Shown here piece after piece: positions 1 through 9,975 of a stretch of 60,000 nucleotides of DNA (the first letter of the stretch is position 1; the number at the start of each line of letters is the position of its first letter). Origin of the DNA: Nematostella vectensis (Eukaryota; Cnidaria; Anthozoa; Actiniaria; Edwardsiidae); assembly GCF_932526225.1 (NCBI RefSeq), contig NC_064045.1, forward strand, positions 1,896,501-1,956,500. The letters run 5' to 3'. Position numbers and translations under genes: made by a program. The notes below the pieces were generated by a model. It searched no databases and was not told the DNA's origin. It worked only from the letters and a program-made list of their open reading frames with translations.

Positions 1-149
1 GCTTTTAACTAGGAGAACAAGCAGCTGGGATTGTAGGGCTAGGGGCTCATGGTATTGCTTGAAGTAGAATGTGTTCTTTGCATTCATCCGATTGAGAAAA
101 CTGTGAATTCTTGGCTACCTTGACGGAGCTGTCGTTGTGTGTGGCTGCC

Positions 150-1740
150 ACCTAATGGAGGAAATGGGTGGCAGGGATTAGTTTGCATTTGCTCCATCTA
201 TCAGCGAGCTGTTCAGACATCTTTCACAGGTTTCTCAGAGCAGAACAACACCCTCACCTTCTTGCACAGGTTTTGAGCAGCAAGGAAAAACTCTGAAGGT
301 AAAGTTCCAACAACCTTTGACTGCAAAATTGCTCTCTAAACAGTCCTCTTTGAACAATCCTCTTTACTTTAGCTCCAACACCATCGCATGGCCCCTTGCC
401 ATGTGTAGTTCCCGGTAGCACTTCAGTCAAAGTCACCTTCATGGCAGATAACATTTGGCAGATTGAGCCTGTTCTTGAACTGAGATGAAGGGCCGTCAGT
501 CCAATAGTGAACTTTTTTAACTTCTGTTATCTTTTTTTACTTATCTTTTCTTACAAAATAGCTGAGTTACATGAATATACAAGGGACTTGTCATGTGCAT
601 TTCATCACTGATCACAGCATATGATTGATGCTGGAGTGACCCATCTGCAGTAAACACAGTGACCATTTCATTGTGCCAGTGAGCTGACATAATCATGCTT
701 GAGTTGAAAGTTCTGCAAAATCTTCATGTACAATTATTTCTCCTGGTGCCAAGGAATCTTTGAGATAGATTAGTTCATTGAACTGTCGCCTGGTGTTGTA
801 GACATATCTGGCATAAATGGCTTTAGCTGAGAAATGAGGTCATCCTTCACCTCACCTATTGTTCAGTTGTTCCTTCACAACTTTACTTTCATCTGTGGTT
901 TTCCATTGGTTATAAGAAATAGCTCAGTCATCATTAACTTCACCAAATACGTCTTCAATTGCGCTACATTTTCACTCGCTGTCGACACATTTCACATTGT
1001 TGGTAACACCCAGTAGATCCTCTGCTGTCTTGGGCAGGGTTCGTAGGATGGATTTAATGCTATCAATCATCTGTTCTATATTTTCACATGCAGACTTATT
1101 GACTCTGAGTGTAATAGGCATCACCTCTGAAACTTAGAAAAGCCAACTTCAATTTTTTATTCTGTCTTGAACATTTCATAGACTTTGGCCAGGTTATAAA
1201 GCAGCAGCTTCTTTTGTCTGACTTCTTTTCCTGTTGTGGTTTTGATGGAAATGCAGTCTTTTCTTCCTAGCCTGATATTTCTATGATAGAACTTCTGAAT
1301 TTCATGTACACTCTCCTAGGATAAAGCATTCTTTCTTTCATCATTTTCTAATTTTCCCTCTTTTTACTGCACAAATTTCAAGCAATGACCTCCTTTTTCC
1401 CGGTGACATGCCTTCAACAACCTTAGCAATTACACATGAAGCTTTGGAAGGGATTTTTTTGGTAGCTGCTTTTTCACCTTTCTTACAGCTTTCCCCAAAC
1501 TTTGGGGAGTCAAATTATTGCCAGTCTTGCTCCAAGGTCATTCACTTACACAGCTTTCTCTTCCTGCTTCTTTCTAGCTCTCCTCAGCCTTTGCATCTAT
1601 GCTATTTTTTAGCTTATATACAGCTTTTTCCTTTGTTGCATTGCCTTTCTTTCTATGTCCTTTTTTTTACTGGCTTCAAGTTGTCCTTCATCTTTCCTTA
1701 TCTTCTCTCTTAGTTTTCTCATTCGTTGGTAAGACAACCA
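150..1740 (-). pseudogene. Decayed gene of a repeated uncharacterised protein family (HGKG..DG..G motif)
   Basis: Reading the minus strand across all three frames gives a collinear series of protein blocks broken by many stops and frameshifts. In order they are a basic N-terminal block (LREKIRKDEGQLEASKK, near 1730-1690), a block with P-SKASCVIAKVVEGMSPGKRR (near 1480-1390), a VHEDFAENF block (near 760), a TDGPSSQFKNR-like block (near 500) and HGKGPCDGVGAKVKR (near 400-360). The motif order resembles an uncharacterised protein family that I recall being multicopy in cnidarians and some insects, with no assigned function. The longest open piece is only 66 codons (254-454), so this copy is dead. 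Both ends are approximate. Multicopy occurrence suggests a transposon passenger or transposon gene, but I see no transposase catalytic motif. Confidence 0.5.
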
Positions 1741-2034
1741 AACTCGGTAGGTGTCATGTTGGTGTCAAGGGGGTGCTCCAATATGGTCACGTGATTGTGA
1801 CGTAATCACAGCTCACAGCTGCAAATCACAGCTGCACGTTTATAAACAACCAATCCGTGACGGCAGACAGATTCGGAAATATTGACGAAAGGGCATTTCA
1901 TATTGACCAGCTACACCTGAGTAGGCACAAAGAAGCTGGTAGCAAGCACTAAACGTATTGGCAGATTATTTACGACAGCATTGTCCAAGATAAGTGCTAA
2001 TTTATAACACTTTAATTTCATATTTAAAGACCGA
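1741..2034. other. No gene seen
   Basis: Non-coding sequence on both strands. It contains a small direct repeat of the words aatcacagct and cagctgca (about 1804-1836). No RNA gene or promoter is supported. Confidence 0.4.
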
Positions 2035-2232
2035 AAAATAGTTAAAATTGGCTGTTGGAACATGAACGGTTACAACAGCCAAACCCTTGGGAATAATCTC
2101 CACCATGTTGATTATCTAAGCACAATTAAAAAGCATGATATTCTTGGGATCGTTGAAACACACGCAGACGGGAATTCCAAATTAGAAGTTGAAGATTATA
2201 AATATAATTACACAATAAAAACTTTTATATAA
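2035..2232 (+). pseudogene. LINE endonuclease, N-terminal fragment
   Basis: The plus frame from about 2040 reads KIGCWNMNGY followed by HHVDYLSTIKKHDILGIVETH. This is the start of an apurinic/apyrimidinic-type endonuclease of a non-LTR retrotransposon: the first strand with the catalytic Asn (WNMNG) and the catalytic Glu in an ETH motif. It ends at a stop near 2230. The endonuclease C-terminal part appears at 2880-3125 on the same strand, so both probably belong to one element with internal decay. The reverse transcriptase is absent. Confidence 0.65.
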
Positions 2233-2879
2233 ACATGTAACCAAAAGGCAACAAAACTAAGAAAGAGCTATGGGAATTCTTTTGAAGAAAAAGATTACGA
2301 GAATAAGATGCCAAGGGTATACAATAACCTCGCTAATAGAGATATAAATGCTCATAGATATAATGCATATATATAATTGAGAAGAACATGTACACTGTAA
2401 TAAATTCCAAACAGCAAATTCATGTACCTAAGAAAATTTAATAGTATTAATATATTTATAATACATATTTATCAAGATTTATATGAGAAAAATATAAAAA
2501 TTAAACACGAGGTTCCACTAAGGTAACAAGGCAGTTGTGTTGAGAGATTGATAAATTAGTGATTTGCTTTCCACTCACGTTTTCAGTGCAAAATCTGCAT
2601 AAATTATTATCGCGCTGTGACGAAAATGTTCGTACTTTAGAGCGCACACATTATTCTGCTATAAACAGAACAATTTTAGGTGGCAAAGTCTAGGAGTGAC
2701 ATTTAATAAGGTTTAGAATACAAAATTTGAATTGAGCGCTCAGGGAAATTGTCCTGACATATTGACTCATTGACGACTGATTGATAACTGATTGTTCTTG
2801 AGCCCGGTGGTAGGAGGAGCTCATTGATGCTTTCCTGGATTACACAGTTCTCGAAAAAAAAACATCAAACAATGCGTTT
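2233..2879. other. AT-rich, no gene seen
   Basis: AT-rich spacer between two pieces of a LINE endonuclease. No open frame resembling the missing middle of the endonuclease survives here. It could be badly decayed element sequence or a later insertion. Confidence 0.4.
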
Positions 2880-3200
2880 CAAGCATTTTGAGTAGAGCTC
2901 TGTTTTCCTGATAAGCAAAGGAAAGCAAATTTGCCTCATGGGAGATATTAACGTCGATATTTTAAAAAAGCGGGCGCTGTCACTATGCGCATGATTTTTT
3001 AACAACACTTTAAACTCATTCAAACTATTGACAGGCCAACACTCATCCATAAAAAATCAGCAACGCTTATTGACAACATCTTTGTTAGTAATCTAGAACA
3101 GGTGGCAGTTAACGTCAACATTCGTTCATTCATATCAGCGGGTGAGCACATAAAAGAAAAAAGATGTATTTATGTACAATAAAGTTGAAGTTGAAGTAAA
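2880..3200 (+). pseudogene. LINE endonuclease C-terminal fragment with possible 3' tail
   Basis: The plus strand reads LMGDINVDILKK, which corresponds to the GDFN-type catalytic block of LINE endonucleases. One frame over it continues IDRPTLIHKKSATLID then NIFVSNLEQ, the usual block before the SDH motif. The frame changes between blocks, so it is dead. About 40 bp further on, the sequence has an AATAAA (about 3179) followed by two copies of GTTGAA, resembling a retroposon 3' end. The reverse transcriptase that should lie between is missing, which implies a large internal deletion. CR1/L2-like affiliation is inferred only. Confidence 0.6.
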
Positions 3201-3457
3201 AAAATGCAATAACATCTCTTACACTTGAGCTCATGTCCACTAAGCCGAGAATAAACAAGCCACATACAAATGCTGTAACTCTAAAACGAGTATCTGCTTC
3301 GTTTGGGTTTTCTTTGTTTCGTAAATTATTGTATTGTGATAGATAAGACAGCGCGCCAGTCGTCGACTTCCGGTGTATCATTTGCAAAACATAACTACAT
3401 ACTTCAGTAAATTTAACTCAACAAAAAATTAGGTAACTAAACAACTCACCTTCGCAT

Positions 3458-3697
3458 TTAGCCTTCGAAGTCTCCTTGATTTTGGCTTTTTGCCGTCGTC
3501 CTCTCGATTTCGCTGTCAAGCTCACCAAGCCTCCGATTGTTGAGGAATAGCTGGTTTCTTTTTTCCTTTGCTTCCTTCATGTACTTCCCAACTTTAAATT
3601 GCATTTTGGTTGAATTTAGTGGGAATAGATAATAAGTTCGCGCGAAATCAAAGATCAAATCAAGAAAAAAAACATAGCAACGAAGATCGAAATACAC
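3458..3697 (-). other. Small lysine/glutamate-rich open frame, unrecognised
   Basis: Open frame of 79 codons with a hydrophobic aromatic start and a charged C-terminal half rich in K, E, R and Q (residues 32-79), which could form a short helix. I do not recognise it. No homologous block lies next to it and the surrounding sequence is AT-rich. It may be chance, or a fragment of a cellular or transposon coiled-coil protein. A GTGAGT donor-like word follows on the minus strand about 10 bp beyond the stop. Confidence 0.12.
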
Positions 3698-3939
3698 TGA
3701 ATCAAATCATGGTAATTTTAAAACGGCTAATTGATCCATGACAAAATTAAAACAAGGCTTAAAAGAGCTATCTCATGGTGAAACAACAAAATGGGTTTAA
3801 ATATCTAGGTATACTCGAAATGGATCTAGTGAGTTATAACTTTAAGTAAAAGAGTACAGTACTTACATTCACGTAAAACTATACCTATAAGACTTAGCTC
3901 TAGTTTTCTTTGAGGGATTATGTGTCGGTCGCAGATCTC

Positions 3940-4475
3940 TTTTACTAGTCATAGGGGTGCCTATCGCTGGCGAAAAAACTTTGGGCCCTGTCACTGAACT
4001 CCAATTTGCGGGTATCACGCTTGACACGGTACGGATGAAAGCGCGTTTACCCCCAGATAAACTGGCGCGATGCATTGAAGGACTGACTAATTTCTTTAGT
4101 AGAAACCGCGTCACATTACAGGAGTTGCAATCGTTAATTGGTTTATTGAGTTTTTGCAATTGCGTGATTGTGCAAGCACGTAGTTTTCTAAGAAGGTTAT
4201 ACGATTTAACTATTGGAGTGCGTAAACCTTATCATCATATGTTTGACTAAAGGCTGCAAAGAGGATATGCTCGTTTGGTTAACCTTTTTGCGAGACTTTA
4301 ACGTTCGCTCGTTCCTTGTGTTCTGAAGATGGCTTACGTCTCTTACTCTAAAATTACATACGGATGCTGCCGGGTTGTATGGCTATGCGGGGGTTTTTGG
4401 TGAAAACTGGTTCTTTGGCGAATGCCCTGTTAGCTGGAGAACTTTTAACATTACATTTAACCCTAGCAAGTTTTT
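3940..4475 (+). pseudogene. DIRS-like retrotransposon, reverse transcriptase end and RNase H start
   Basis: The plus frame reads LQFAGITLDTVRMKARLPPD then KLARCIEGLTNFF, LQELQSLIGLLSFCNCVI and ARSFLRRLYDLT. This is the thumb/connection region of a DIRS/Ngaro-type reverse transcriptase. It continues after stops and frame changes into LKLHTDAAGLYGYAGVF and NWFFGECPVSW, the first strand and catalytic Asp of its RNase H (about 4340-4440). Similarity stops at RTFNITF (about 4458). A matching minus-strand copy lies at 37010-41205, and the complementary RNase H half in plus orientation lies at 45225. DIRS elements replicate by reverse transcription and integrate with a tyrosine recombinase. This fragment lacks the recombinase. 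Confidence 0.8.
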
Positions 4476-4975
4476 ATCATAATATCACATAAAAATTGGC
4501 TTCATGCGAACAACATCGAGTGCCGTGCTTGTGATGTAATTGACACATTGATATGGACTTTTCCGGCCACGTTTGAGTGACATTTTATTATTGAATAATT
4601 AAAAAATCGATCAAGGTAATTGTATTACACATTAATTCCGTCGCTTCGGCAAAAGTGGGGACGAGAAACCGCCACAGGACACATGGCAGAGGGGGCTCGC
4701 AAATGAAGTGCGACTGCCAAAGGGAAGTACAGCCCAAGTCTGAATATTTCTCCAGGCCGTCACTTTTCAATGACTTGTGGCTTAGTATGTGTCTTAGGCA
4801 TGTTGCGGGCTACGTGTGTACCAAGTTTGGTTGGATTATCTCAAAATCTGTAGAAGTTATTTAAGGTTAACTTGAATTTTGGGAAGTTTGCAAAAAAAGT
4901 CTAAACTTCAATCTTCTTCCTGAATCTTTCATAGTTAGTGTCTACTAGCATAGTTGGACCTTCCCTGTGACTTTG
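4476..4975. other. Unassigned spacer between DIRS fragment and satellite
   Basis: About 500 bp with no recognisable protein similarity in any frame and no similarity to the satellite unit. The open frames here are 60-69 codons and look random. It could be part of the DNA that interrupted the DIRS element. Confidence 0.4.
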
Positions 4976-6660
4976 GGCTTGAAGAGGGCCGAGGTGTGTG
5001 AGGACCATGCGTTTGTACGCAAGAGGGATGCAATAAGACATTTGTGCGTGATGCGGCCGTGGGGGAGGACTTGGAGAGGGCCGAGGTGGACCAGTAGTTC
5101 ATCTTCAAGCGCAGTATCAAATGTATCTAAAAATGTCCTTATACCTTTTTTTTTCTTTTTGGTCAACTGTAGCAAAGTAGCAATGTAGCAAATGTATCAA
5201 ATGTATCTAAAAATGTCCTTATACCTTTTTTTTCTTTTTTATTGTTATTATTCACAATCGCATCCCAAAAGTTCCAAAGTGCCGGATATGAAATATATCG
5301 AGCCAAATGCAAGTCTAGGTGCTATCTTCAGGTAAGAAAAGCTTTTTGCAAAAATCATTCGGGACAAAAGCCAACAAATGGCGCACAGTTGAAAACAAAA
5401 CATTCCGATGGAGACAAAAGCGTTTTTAAACGCATTAGCTGGTCTTTTGGCTCCTATCATGGGCAAACACTACAGTAGTTGAGTAGTTGTCCGGACTGTC
5501 TTTTCTTTTTTGTATATTTATCAAAGCACTTCCAGACAAAACGACGCGAACTGGTGTACATACTGTTTTGTCGACCTCGCAAACAAGGAGGAGGACTTGG
5601 AGAGGGCCGAGGTGGACCAGTATTTCATCTTCAACTTGGAGAGGGCCGAGGTGTGTAAGGACCATGCGTTTGTACGCAAGAGGGATGCAATAAGACATTT
5701 CTTCGTGATGCGGCCGTGGAGGAGGACTTGGAGAGGGCAGAGGTGGACCAGTAGTTCATCTTCAAGCGCAGTATCAAATGTATCTAAAAATGCCCTTATA
5801 CCTTTTTTTTCTTTTTGATCAACTGTAGCAAAGCAGCAAAGTAGCAATGTAGCAAATGTATCTAAAAATGTCCTTATACCTTTTTTTTTCTTTTTGATCA
5901 ACTGTAGCAAAGCAGCAATGTAGCAAAGTAGCAATGTAGCAATTGTATCTAAAAATGTCCTTATACCCTTTTTTTCTTTTTTATTGTTATTATTCACAAT
6001 CGCATCCCCATTATTCGCATCCCAAAAGTTTCAAAATGCCGGATATGAAATATATCGAGCCAAATGCAAGTCTAGGTGCTATCTTCAGGTAAAAAAATCT
6101 TTTTGCAAAAATCATTCGAGACGAAAGCCAAGAAATGGCGCACAGTTGAAAACAAGACATTCCGATGGAGACAAAAGCGTTTTTAAACGCATTAGCTGGT
6201 CTTTTGGCTCCTATCATGGGCAAACACTACAGTAGTTGAGTAGTTGTCCGACCTGTCTTTTCTTTTTTGTATATTTATCAAAGCACTTCCAGACAAAACG
6301 AGTCGAACTGGTGTACATACTGTTTTGTCGACCTCGCAAACAAGGAGGAGGACTTGGAGAGGACCGAGGTGGACCAGTAGTCCATCTTCAACTTGGAGAG
6401 GGCCGAGCTGTGTGAGGACCATGCGTTTGTACGCAAGAGGGATGCAATAAGACATTTGTGCGTGATGCGGCCGTGGAGGAGGACTTGGAGAGGGCCGAGG
6501 TGGACCAGTAGTTCATCTTAAAGCGCAGTATCAAATGTATCTAAAAATGTCCTTAAACCTTTTTTTTTCTTTTTGATCAACTGTAGCAAAGCAGCAATGT
6601 AGCAAAGTAGCAATGTATCAAATGTATCTAAAAATGTCCTTATACCCTTTTTTTCTTTTT

Positions 6661-7346
6661 TATTGTTATTATTCACAACCGCATCCCCATTATTCGCATC
6701 CCAAAAGTTCCAAAGTGCCGGATATGAAATATATCGAGCCAAATGCAAGTCTAGGTGCTATCTTCAGGTAAGAAAAGCTTTTTGCAAAAATCATTCGGGA
6801 CGAAAGCCAAGAAATGGCGCACAGTTGAAAACAAAACATTCCGATGGAGACAAAAGCGTTTTTAAACGCATTAGCTGGTCTTTTGGCTCCTATCATGGGC
6901 AAACACTACAGTACTTGAGTAGTTGTCCGACCTGTCTTTTCTTTTTTGTATATTTATCAAAGCACTTCCAGACAAAACGAGTCGAACTGGTGTACATACT
7001 GTTTTGTCGACCTCGCAAACAAGGAGGAGGACTTGGAGAGGACCGAGGTGGACCAGTAGTCCATCTTCAACTTGGAGAGGGCCGAGGTGTGTGAGGACCA
7101 TGCGTTTGTACGCAAGAGGGATGCAATAAGACATTTGTGCGTGATGCGGCCGTGGAGGAGGACTTGGAGAGGGCCGAGGTGGACCAGTAGTTCATCTTCA
7201 AGCGCAGTATCAAATGTATCTAAAAATGTCCTTATACCTTTTTTTTCTTTTTGATCAACTGTAGCAAAGCAGCAGTGTAGCAAAGTAGCAATGTAGCAAA
7301 TGTATCAAATGTATCTAAAAATGTCCTTATACCTTTTTTTCTTTTT
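6661..7346 (+). repeat. Representative full-length satellite unit (686 bp)
   Basis: Exemplar of the common unit. It holds the exon-like 60-nt block at 6708-6767, the donor-like GTAAGA from 6768, the palindrome GCGTTTTTAAACGC near 6858, a minus-strand box-B-like word at 6978-6987, two copies of the GAGGAGG.CTTGGAGAGG module, the TGCGTTTGTACGCA hairpin near 7100, and two T-rich tracts each preceded by CCTTATACC. Internal repetition (module twice, T-rich tract twice, 8-9 bp AGCAATGT-type repeat) offers sites for unequal recombination and matches the deletion classes seen elsewhere in the array. Confidence 0.9.
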
Positions 7347-9905
7347 TATTGTTATTATTCCCAATCGCATCCCCATTATTCGCATCCCAAAAGTTTCAAA
7401 ATGACGGATATGAAATGTATCGAGCCAAATGCAAGTCTAATTGCTATCTTCAGGTAAGAAAAGCTTTTTGCAAAAATCATTCGGGACGAAAGCCAACAAA
7501 TGGCGCACAGTTGAAAACAAAACATTCCGATGGAGACAAAAGCGTTTTTCAACGCATTAGCTGGTCTTTTGGCTCCTATCATGGGCAAACACTACAGTAG
7601 TTGAGTAGTTGTCCGACCGGTCTTTTCTTTTTTGTATATTTATCAAAGCACTTCCAGACAAAACGAGTCGAACTGGTGTACATGCTGTTTTGTCGACCTC
7701 GCAAACAAGGAGGAGGACTTGGAGAGGACCGAGGTGGACCAGTAGTTCATCTTCAACTTGGAGAGGGCCGAGGTTTGTGAGGACCATGCGTTTCTACGCA
7801 AGAGGGATGCAATAAGACATTTGTGCGTGAGGCGGCCGTGGGGGAGGACTTGGAGAGGGCCGAGGTGGACCAGTAGTTCATCTTCAAGCGCAGTATCAAA
7901 TGTATCTAAAAATGTCCTTATACCTTTTTTTTCTTTTTGATCAACGGTAGCAAAGCAGCAATGTAGCAAAGTAGCAATGTAGCAAATGTATCAAATGTAT
8001 CTAAAAATGTCCTTATACCTTTTTCTTTTCTTTTTTATTGTTATTATTCACAATCGCATCCCCATTATTCGCATCCCAAAAGTTCCAAAGTGCCGGATAT
8101 GAAATATATCGAGCCAAATGCAAGTCTAGGTGCTATCTTCAGGTAAGAAAAGCTTTTTGCAAAAATCATTCGGGACGAAAGCCAACAAATGACGCACAGT
8201 TGAAAACAAAGCATTCCGATGGAGACAAAAGCGTTTTTAAACGCATTAGCTGGTCTTTTGGCTCCTATCATGGGCAAACACTACAGTAGTTGAGTAGTTG
8301 TACGACCTGTCATTTCTTTTTTGTATATTTATCCAAGCACTTCCAGACAAAACGACACGAACTCGTGTACATACTGTTTTGTCGACCTCGCAAACAAGGA
8401 GGAGGACTTGGAGAGGGCCGAGTTGGACCAGTAGTTCATCTTCAACTTGGAGAGGGCCGAGGTGTGTGAGGACCATGCGTTTGTACGCAAGAGGGATGCA
8501 ATAAGACATGTGTGCGTGATGCGGCCGTGGAGGAGGACTTGGAGAGGGCCGAGGTGGACCAGTAGTTCATCTTCAAGCGCAGTATCAAATGTATCTAAAA
8601 ATGTCCTTATACCTTTTTTCTTTTTGATCAACTGTAGCAAAGCAGCAATGTAGCAAAGTAGCAATGTAGCAAATGTATCAAATGTATCTAAAAATGTCCT
8701 TATACCTTTTTTTTCTTTTTTATTGTTATTATTCACAATCGCATCTCCATTATTCGCATCCCAAAAGTTCCAAAGTGTACTACAGTAGTTGAGTAGTTGT
8801 CCGACCTGTCTTTTCTTTTTTGTATATTTATCAAAGCACTTCCAGACAAAACGAGTCGAACTGGTGTACATACTGTTTTGTCGACCTCGCAAACAAGGAG
8901 GAGGACTTGGAGAGGACCGAGGTGGACCAGTAGTCCATCTTCAACTTGGAGAGGGCCGAGCTGTGTGAGGACCATGCGTTTGTACGCAAGAGGGATGCAA
9001 TAAGACATTTGTGCGTGATGCGGCCGTGGAGGAGGACTTGGAGAGGGCCGAGGTGGACCAGTAGTTCATCTTAAAGCGCAGTATCAAATGTATCTAAAAA
9101 TGTCCTTAAACCTTTTTTTTTCTTTTTGATCAACTGTAGCAAAGCAAATGTATCAAATGTATCTAAAAGTGTCCTTATACCTTTTTTTTCTTTTTTATTG
9201 TTATTATTCACAATCGCATCCCCATTATTCGCATCCCAAAAGTTCCAAAGTGCCGGATATGAAATATATCGAGCCAAATGCAAGTCTAGGTGCTATCTTC
9301 AGGTAAGACAAGCTTTTTGCAAAAATCATTCGGGACGAAAGCCAACAAATGGCGCACAGTTGAAAACAAAACATTCCGATGGAGACAAAAGCGTTTTTAA
9401 ACGCATTAGCTGGTCTTTTGGCTCCTATCATGGGCAAACACTACAGTACTTGAGTAGTTGTCCGACCTGTCTTTTCTTTTTTGTATATTTACCAAAGCAC
9501 TTCTAGACAAAACGACGCGAACTGGTGTACATACTGTTTTGTCGACCTCGCAAACAAGGAGGAGGACTTGGGGAGGACCAAGATGGACAAGTAGTTCATC
9601 TTCAACTTGGAGAGGGCCGAGGTGTGTGAGGACCATGCGTTTGTACGCAAGAGGGATGCAATAAGACATTTGTGCGTGATGCGGCCGTGGAGGAGGACTT
9701 GGAGAGGGCCGAGGTGGACCAGTAGTTCATCTTCAAGGGCAGTATCAAATGTATCTAAAAATGTCCTTATACCTTTTTTTTTCTTTTTGATCAACTGTAG
9801 CAAAGCAGCAATGTAGCAAAGTAGCAATGTAGCAAATGTATCAAATGTATCTAAAAATGTCCTTATACCTTTTTTTCTTTTTTATTGTTATTATTCACAA
9901 TCGCA

Positions 9906-9975
9906 TCCCAAAAGTTCCAAAGTGCCGGATATGAAATATATCCCAAAAGTTTCAAAATGCCGGATATGAAATATA
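9906..9975 (+). repeat. 35-bp tandem duplication marking a satellite sub-lineage
   Basis: TCCCAAAAGTTCCAAAGTG and the next 16 bases are repeated immediately with small changes (period 35 bp), doubling the start of the exon-like block. The same event is present at 28534-28603 and 32586-32655. The three units therefore share ancestry although they are 4-23 kb apart. Confidence 0.85.

Noticed and set aside
3458-3697. Terminal exon of a host gene ending beside a GTGAGT word
   Set aside because: A stop precedes the donor-like site and no other exon, acceptor or homology supports it. Left as a low-confidence open frame.
6768-6800. Spliced-leader RNA gene suggested by a donor site in a tandem array
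   Set aside because: No proper Sm site follows the donor (the T run is preceded by C), and no small three-stem RNA of about 100 nt can be drawn. Kept only as the exon-like finding.
6860-6920. Faint resemblance of GGTCTTTTGGCTCC...CTACAGTAG to the start of U2 snRNA
   Set aside because: Only short words match. The branch-recognition region, Sm site and stem-loops of U2 are absent.
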